Positions 6,550 to 10,336 of a DNA stretch of 10,336 nt are shown here, one piece after another. The notes under the pieces were generated by a model, which had not been told where the DNA came from, ran no database searches, and saw only the letters and a list, made by a program, of their open reading frames with translations. Both the position numbers and the translations under genes were made by a program. Numbering within the stretch: position 1 is the stretch's first letter; each line of letters opens with the position of its first letter. The DNA lies in NCBI GenBank assembly GCA_023717585.1, contig JAMQPJ010000079.1:1-10336 (forward strand), in the 5' to 3' direction. Source of the DNA: Thermoanaerobaculia bacterium (GTDB lineage Bacteria > Acidobacteriota > Thermoanaerobaculia > UBA5066).

Positions 6550-7728
6550 ATGAGCGTCACCGGTCCTCCGACTCCGGCCGGCGACCTCAGCCGCGAGGAG
6601 TTCCAGCGCTACTCCCGCCACCTCATCATGCCGGAGGTCGGTCTCGACGGGCAGAAGAAGCTGAAGGCCGCACGCGTCCTGTGCGTGGGCGCGGGCGGCC
6701 TCGGCTCGCCGCTCACGCTCTACCTCGCGGCGGCGGGTGTCGGCACGCTCGGCCTCGTGGACTTCGACGTCGTGGACCCTTCGAACCTGCAGCGGCAGAT
6801 CCTGCACGGCACGAAGGACGTCGGGCGAAAGAAGCTCGAGTCCGCGGCCGAGCGCCTGAAGGACGTCAACCCGAACGTGAAGATCGTCCCGCACGAAGTG
6901 CGCCTCTCGTCGGACAACGCGCTCGATCTCCTCCGCGATTACGACGTGATCGCCGACGGCACCGACAACTTTCCGACCCGCTACCTCGTGAACGACGCCT
7001 GTGTCCTTCTCGGGAAGCCGAACGTGTACGCCTCGATCTTCCGCTTCGAGGGGCAGGCGTCGGTCTTCTGGGCGGCGAAGGGCCCGTGCTACCGCTGCCT
7101 CTACCAGGAGCCGCCTCCGCCGGGACTCGTCCCCTCCTGCGCCGAGGGCGGTGTTCTCGGCATCCTGCCGGGCCTCCTCGGCGTGATCCAGGCGACGGAG
7201 ACGATCAAGCTCATCCTCGGAGTCGGCGAATCGCTCGTCGGACGGCTCCTCCTCGTGGACGCGCTCGGCATGAGCTTTCGCCAGCTCAAGCTGCGCAAGC
7301 ACCCCGAGTGCGCCGTCTGCGGCCCGAATCCCACGGTGACGCGGCTGATCGATTACGAGGAGTTCTGTGGTATCCCCCGGGCGAAGGAAGAGGAGAAGCG
7401 AGAGATGGGCGTGCCCGCGATCACGGTGCAGGAGCTGAAGGAAAAGATGGACAGGGGCGACGCGTTCGTCCTCGTGGACGTGCGCGAGCCGCACGAGATC
7501 GCGATCTCGCAGCTTCCCGGCTCGGTCAGGATCCCGCTCGGGACTCTTCCCTCGAACGTGAACAAGCTCTCCACGGCCGACGACATCGTGGTCCACTGCC
7601 GCACCGGCGTCCGCAGCGCGAAGGCGGTGCAATTCCTGATGTCCGCCGGCTTCCGAAAGGTCTGGAACCTGACCGGCGGGATCGATCGCTGGGCCGTGGA
7701 AATCGATCCGACCGTGCCCAGGTACTGA
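6550..7728 (+). CDS. E1-like adenylyltransferase-rhodanese fusion (MoeB/ThiF/MoeZ type)
   Basis: This 392-residue protein activates the sulfur carrier and loads it with sulfur. The E1-like domain covers about residues 14-265: the RYSRHLIMPEVG entry motif, GAGGLG nucleotide loop at 47-52, LVDFDVVDPSNLQRQILH at 69-86 with the ATP-contacting Arg82, Asp136 and Asp139 in ADGTDN, and a zinc site from Cys180/Cys183 (CYRC) and Cys254/Cys257 (CAVC). Cys197 in PSCAEGG corresponds to the conserved crossover-loop cysteine. After a charged linker (about 277-288) comes a rhodanese domain with active-site Cys350 in HCRTGVRS. This is the MoeZ/MOCS3 architecture, where persulfide sulfur from the rhodanese converts carrier acyl-adenylate to thiocarboxylate. 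Position as fourth gene of the operon makes the neighbouring carrier its likely partner, though it could also serve MoaD or ThiS encoded elsewhere. Confidence 0.95.
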   Translation: MSVTGPPTPAGDLSREEFQRYSRHLIMPEVGLDGQKKLKAARVLCVGAGGLGSPLTLYLAAAGVGTLGLVDFDVVDPSNLQRQILHGTKDVGRKKLESAAERLKDVNPNVKIVPHEVRLSSDNALDLLRDYDVIADGTDNFPTRYLVNDACVLLGKPNVYASIFRFEGQASVFWAAKGPCYRCLYQEPPPPGLVPSCAEGGVLGILPGLLGVIQATETIKLILGVGESLVGRLLLVDALGMSFRQLKLRKHPECAVCGPNPTVTRLIDYEEFCGIPRAKEEEKREMGVPAITVQELKEKMDRGDAFVLVDVREPHEIAISQLPGSVRIPLGTLPSNVNKLSTADDIVVHCRTGVRSAKAVQFLMSAGFRKVWNLTGGIDRWAVEIDPTVPRY

Positions 7729-7747
7729 AGAGCTTCTCGGGTTCCGG

Positions 7748-7776
7748 TTGCCCTCGAATGGATATCGGTGTACCTT
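7748..7776 (+). promoter_or_regulatory. Possible promoter of the first HTH-EIIA gene, giving a leaderless or near-leaderless mRNA
   Basis: TTGCCC (7748-7753, 4 of 6 to TTGACA) and TACCTT (7771-7776, 3 of 6 to TATAAT) are separated by 17 nt. Transcription would start about 7-9 nt after the -10, at or next to the ATG at 7785, and no Shine-Dalgarno is present before that ATG. This is a hypothesis from spacing and weak boxes. Confidence 0.4.
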
Positions 7777-7796
7777 GATGTCCAATGCTGTCCATC
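7767..7796 (+). promoter_or_regulatory. Triple 10-bp-period direct repeat, putative operator (copy B)
   Basis: Hexamers TGTACC (7769), TGTCCA (7779) and TGTCCA (7789) repeat at exactly 10 bp, matching copy A at 4466-4495 in 27 of 30 positions and in the same orientation. The block overlaps the proposed -10 box and the first four codons of the HTH-EIIA gene, an ideal place for autorepression. Function is inferred from position and arrangement. Confidence 0.65.
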
Positions 7797-8501
7797 GACG
7801 GTACGGGCGGGATCCTCAACATCAAGCAGCTCTCCGAATACCTCATGGTTTCGGAGAAGACGATCTACCGGATGCTCGACAGGAGCCTCCTGCCCGCCGT
7901 GCGGGTCGGGGCGCAGTGGCGGTTCCGCAAGCGGGACATCGACGCCTGGCTGGACGAGCGGGTCAAGAAGGTGGAGATCGAAGGGCAGAAGGCGGTCCTC
8001 GAGGAGCTCGCCCCTTCGGAGATCGACATTCACCCGCTCCTGCTGTCGAAGAACGTGTGGTTGGGCGTGCCGCGACTGCCGCGGGACGAACTGCTCTCGT
8101 GGATAGTGATGCAGGCGACGCTGGACCCGGGGGTCGACCGGCAGGCGCTCTACGAGTCGATCCGGGCCCGCGAGGAGCTCTGCTCGACCGCGCTCGTCAA
8201 GGACGCGGCGTTCCCTCATCCGATCGAGCCGTCGGACTTCGGGTTCCCGAGGAAGCGGATCCTGCTCGCCGTCGCGCGCGAGCCCGTGAGCTTCAACGAC
8301 CCGCACGGCCACCGCCCTCGCGTCATCGTCGTCATCCTCTCGCGGACGGTCCAGGGATATCTCCTCACGATCTCGCGCGCCGTGAAGATCTTCGGGAACC
8401 CCGCCCTGATCGGCCGCATCACCCGGAGCGGCGGCACCGACGAGGTGATCGCCGCGATCCGCGACGCCGAGGAGCGCCTCATGGCGTCTTCATCCCGGTG
8501 A
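7785..8501 (+). CDS. Excisionase-type HTH fused to PTS EIIA type-2 domain, first paralogue
   Basis: This 238-residue protein is probably a transcription regulator whose activity depends on phosphorylation by the phosphotransferase system. Residues 11-56 form an excisionase/MerR-like winged HTH (LNIKQLSEYLMVSEKTIYRML...WRFRKRDIDAWL). A linker follows, then an EIIA type-2 (fructose/Ntr-like) domain at about 80-236. His145 in AAFPHPIEP aligns with the phosphoryl-accepting histidine. The second conserved histidine of the fold appears replaced by Tyr192 (GYLLTIS against HLQMLAK in the paralogue), and the usual acidic VALGDGIAIPH lead is degenerate, so phospho-chemistry may be altered. No PTS permease, HPr or EI gene is in the window. 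ATG 7785 lacks a Shine-Dalgarno and lies within the triple repeat; the HTH begins at residue 11, leaving no later ATG that would keep it. The gene lies 56 nt after the sulfur operon, so partial read-through is possible. Confidence 0.85.
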   Translation: MLSIDGTGGILNIKQLSEYLMVSEKTIYRMLDRSLLPAVRVGAQWRFRKRDIDAWLDERVKKVEIEGQKAVLEELAPSEIDIHPLLLSKNVWLGVPRLPRDELLSWIVMQATLDPGVDRQALYESIRAREELCSTALVKDAAFPHPIEPSDFGFPRKRILLAVAREPVSFNDPHGHRPRVIVVILSRTVQGYLLTISRAVKIFGNPALIGRITRSGGTDEVIAAIRDAEERLMASSSR

Positions 8502-8514
8502 GACGGGGCCCGAC

Positions 8515-9186
8515 ATGCGCGTGACGGTGCGCGAGGCCGCGGCTCTCCTGAACGCCCGCGAGGCGAAGGTGTACGCGTGGATCGAGTCCGGCGACCTGCC
8601 GGCTTACCGGATCAACGACCAGTACCGGATCAACCGGAGCGAGCTCCTCGAGTGGGCGACCGAACGCAATCTCCCCGTCGCACCCGCCCTGTTCCACGAG
8701 GGGGAAGAGGACGAACGGATTCCGTCGGCGGCCGAGAGCCTCGAACGGGGAGGGGTCTTCCACGACGTCCCCGGCACGACCCGCGAGGAGGTCCTCCGGT
8801 CGATCATCGTGCTGCTGAAGCTGGAGGACGAGGGAGATCGCGAGACTCTTCTCCAGCTGCTCCTCGCCCGCGATGCGACCGCGGTCGTGGCGGTCGGCGA
8901 CGGAATCGCGATCCCGCACGTGAGGAATCCGATCGCCCTCTCCACGGACGAGCCTTCCCTCACACTCTGTTTCCTCCGGCAGCCGGTCGACTTCGCGGCG
9001 CCGGACGGCCAGCCTGTATTCGCGCTGTTCTTTCTCGTCAGCCCGACGACCCGCGTACACCTGCAGATGCTGGCGAAGATCGCGTACCTCCTGCGCGACC
9101 CGGCGTTTCGCGAGGCGATCCGGCGCCGCGCGCCGGCTGCCCGTCTGCTCGAGGTCGCGCGAAAAGTCGAAGGGGCGGCGGCGTGA
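8515..9186 (+). CDS. Excisionase-type HTH fused to PTS EIIA type-2 domain, second paralogue
   Basis: This 223-residue protein has the same architecture as its upstream neighbour and is likely a diverged tandem duplicate. The HTH occupies residues 1-48 (VTVREAAALLNAREAKVYAWIESGDLPAYRIN...RINRSELLEWA), a linker runs to about 85, and the EIIA type-2 domain spans about 86-218. Both histidines of the EIIA fold are present: the phosphoryl acceptor His135 in VAVGDGIAIPHVRNP and His182 in TTRVHLQMLAK. It therefore looks competent for PTS phosphorylation, unlike the upstream copy. The ATG lies 13 nt after the previous stop with only a weak GGGG before it, consistent with cotranscription. It could act with the first protein as a heteromeric regulator. 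Target genes are unknown; the downstream HyfB-like gene, 37 nt away, is an obvious candidate. Confidence 0.88.
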   Translation: MRVTVREAAALLNAREAKVYAWIESGDLPAYRINDQYRINRSELLEWATERNLPVAPALFHEGEEDERIPSAAESLERGGVFHDVPGTTREEVLRSIIVLLKLEDEGDRETLLQLLLARDATAVVAVGDGIAIPHVRNPIALSTDEPSLTLCFLRQPVDFAAPDGQPVFALFFLVSPTTRVHLQMLAKIAYLLRDPAFREAIRRRAPAARLLEVARKVEGAAA

Positions 9187-9223
9187 AGCCGTTCCTCGCA
9201 TCGGTCCTCCGGCCGCATGTCCC

Positions 9224-10336
9224 ATGACGAGTCTCGAGCTTCTCGCGATCGCCTCGGTGCTGGTCGGGATCAGCGGTTTCCCGGGCCTGCTGTTTCCTTC
9301 GGGTCGCGCGGCGGGGCAGCGGATCGCGACCGTGCTGCACGTCGTCGGGTGCGCCCTCGGCACCGTCGCGGCGGGGTGGGCGCTCGCGGGCGACACGGTG
9401 ACCGCGCGCTTCGCCTGGCCGTTGCCCGGCGGGTCCGTGACGTTCTCGCTGGACCCGCTCTCGGCGTTCTTCCTCGTGCCGGTCTTCGTCGTTTCCGGCC
9501 TCGGCTCGATCTACGGCGAGGGCTACTGGGCCGAGGCGCGCCACCCGGAGAACGGGCGGAAGCTCCGCGTTTTCTACGGCATCGTGACGGCCAGCCTCGC
9601 GCTCGTCATGGCGGCAGGCGACGCGTGGGTCTTTCTCGCCGGCTGGGAGATCGTCTCCCTCGCGGCCTATTTTCTCGTCACGACCGACGAGAGCGACGCC
9701 CGGGCGCTCCGCGCGGGGTGGATCTATCTCGTGTCGGCCCACGCGGCAACACTGGTTCTCTTCGCGATGTTCACGCTGCTTCGCGACGCGAGCGGCGGAT
9801 GGCTCCTCGTTCCGTCCGAGGCGCTCGCGTCCTCCCCGCTGCTCCGCCCGATCCTCCTTCTCGCCCTCGTCGGCTTCGGCCTCAAGGCGGGCGTGATCCC
9901 GCTCCACATCTGGCTGCCCGATGCGCACGCGGCGGCGCCGAGTCACGTCTCGGCGCTCCTCTCGGGCGTCGTCCTGAAGCTGGGAATCTATGGCCTCGTC
10001 CGGGTCCTTTCGATGCTGCCGGCGTACCCGACGTGGCTCGGTCTCGCGCTCGTCGTCCTCGGGATCTCGTCCGGCGTTCTCGGCGTCGTCCTCGCGCTCG
10101 CGCAGCACGATCTCAAGCGCCTCCTCGCGTACCACTCGATCGAGAACATCGGCATCATCCTGATCGGGCTCGGCGTCGGCGCCCTCGGAATGGCTCAGGA
10201 CCGGCTCGACTGGGCCGTGCTCGGGTTCGCGGGCGGCCTGCTTCACGTCTGGAACCACGCGGCGTTCAAGTCGCTTCTCTTCTACTCGGCGGGAGCCGTG
10301 ATCCGCGCGACCGGCACGCGGGAGATCGACGCGATG
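9224..10336 (+). CDS. HyfB/HycC-like proton-translocating membrane subunit (3' end outside window)
   Basis: The first 371 residues belong to the Nuo/Mrp antiporter-like superfamily, closest in motif wording to hydrogenase-4 subunit B (HyfB) and formate hydrogenlyase HycC. Hydrophobic segments occupy most of the protein. Key charged residues of the proton channel are visible: Glu142 in LAGWEIVSLAAYFL (TM5 glutamate), Lys221 in FGLKAGVIPLHIWLPDAHAAAPSHVSALLSG (TM7), and Lys252 in GVVLKLGIYGLVR (TM8). QHDLKRLLAYHSIENIGIILIGLG (294-317) and HVWNHAAFKSLLFYSAG (341-357) are typical of HyfB/HycC. The frame is open at the right edge, with perhaps 280-320 residues missing if family length holds. ATG 9224 has no clear Shine-Dalgarno, and I see no alternative ATG or GTG start in frame in the gap after the previous stop. 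It probably opens a hyf-like or Mrp-like operon coupling a redox reaction to ion pumping; the redox partner lies outside. Confidence 0.92.
   Translation, partial: MTSLELLAIASVLVGISGFPGLLFPSGRAAGQRIATVLHVVGCALGTVAAGWALAGDTVTARFAWPLPGGSVTFSLDPLSAFFLVPVFVVSGLGSIYGEGYWAEARHPENGRKLRVFYGIVTASLALVMAAGDAWVFLAGWEIVSLAAYFLVTTDESDARALRAGWIYLVSAHAATLVLFAMFTLLRDASGGWLLVPSEALASSPLLRPILLLALVGFGLKAGVIPLHIWLPDAHAAAPSHVSALLSGVVLKLGIYGLVRVLSMLPAYPTWLGLALVVLGISSGVLGVVLALAQHDLKRLLAYHSIENIGIILIGLGVGALGMAQDRLDWAVLGFAGGLLHVWNHAAFKSLLFYSAGAVIRATGTREIDAM

Noticed and set aside
7729..7766. Possible terminator between the sulfur operon and the HTH-EIIA gene
   Set aside because: I find no stable stem followed by a T-run, so it cannot be supported.
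6388..7785. 465-codon minus-strand open frame across the E1-rhodanese gene
   Set aside because: The plus strand holds intact E1 and rhodanese motifs with a strong ribosome binding site. The minus frame is a codon-bias shadow.
7785..9186. Phage excisionase or integrative element signature
   Set aside because: The HTH domains are of excisionase type but are fused to EIIA domains. No integrase, attachment site, tRNA or terminal repeat is seen.
9038..10258. 406-codon minus-strand open frame opposite the HyfB-like gene
   Set aside because: It is extremely rich in Arg, Glu and Asp without domain structure, while the plus strand gives a clear multi-TM HyfB-like protein.

Overview
The window is high-GC bacterial DNA, densely coding, with short gaps and overlapping starts and stops. 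Gene content and codon choice suggest a Gram-negative-type bacterium, possibly an Acidobacteriota or Thermoanaerobaculia-like lineage. That placement is an inference from style only; there is no rRNA or other phylogenetic marker here.

Layout. (1) Positions 1-4374, minus strand: a four-gene MacB-type tripartite efflux operon. It reads, in transcription order, periplasmic adaptor, ABC ATPase, MacB-like permease, and a second MacB-like permease that runs off the left edge. Junctions are 1-nt gap, 4-nt overlap and 8-nt overlap. (2) Positions 4375-4575: a divergent control region holding an unusual triple direct repeat. (3) Positions 4576-7728, plus strand: a four-gene protein-thiocarboxylate sulfur-transfer operon. 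It encodes a JAMM (Mec+/HcyD-like) metalloprotease, a MoaD/ThiS-type sulfur carrier ending in Gly-Gly-Ala-Arg, a cystathionine gamma-synthase-family PLP enzyme closest in recalled motifs to the plant type, and an E1-like ThiF/MoeB-rhodanese fusion. (4) Positions 7785-9186, plus strand: two tandem paralogues that each fuse an excisionase-type helix-turn-helix to a PTS EIIA type-2 domain. (5) Positions 9224-10336, plus strand: the first 371 codons of a HyfB/HycC-like proton-translocating membrane subunit that runs off the right edge.

How they fit together. The sulfur operon reads as a self-contained route to homocysteine. The JAMM protease would trim the two residues after Gly-Gly, the E1 would adenylate the new C-terminus, its rhodanese domain would supply sulfur to make the thiocarboxylate, and the PLP enzyme would move that sulfur onto an activated homoserine. 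The closest precedent I know is the HcyS/HcyD/HcyF/MetY system of Wolinella succinogenes. Related logic is seen in CysO/Mec+ of Mycobacterium and QbsE/QbsD of Pseudomonas.

The most unexpected signal is a 30-bp element (27/30 identical) present once before the sulfur operon and once overlapping the start of the first HTH-EIIA gene. Each copy is three hexamers repeated head-to-tail at exactly 10 bp. That spacing is what an excisionase/BldC-like HTH protein binding cooperatively along one DNA face would need. It suggests that the HTH-EIIA protein controls itself and the sulfur operon, and perhaps the divergent efflux operon, in response to PTS phosphorylation. This regulatory link is an inference from sequence only.
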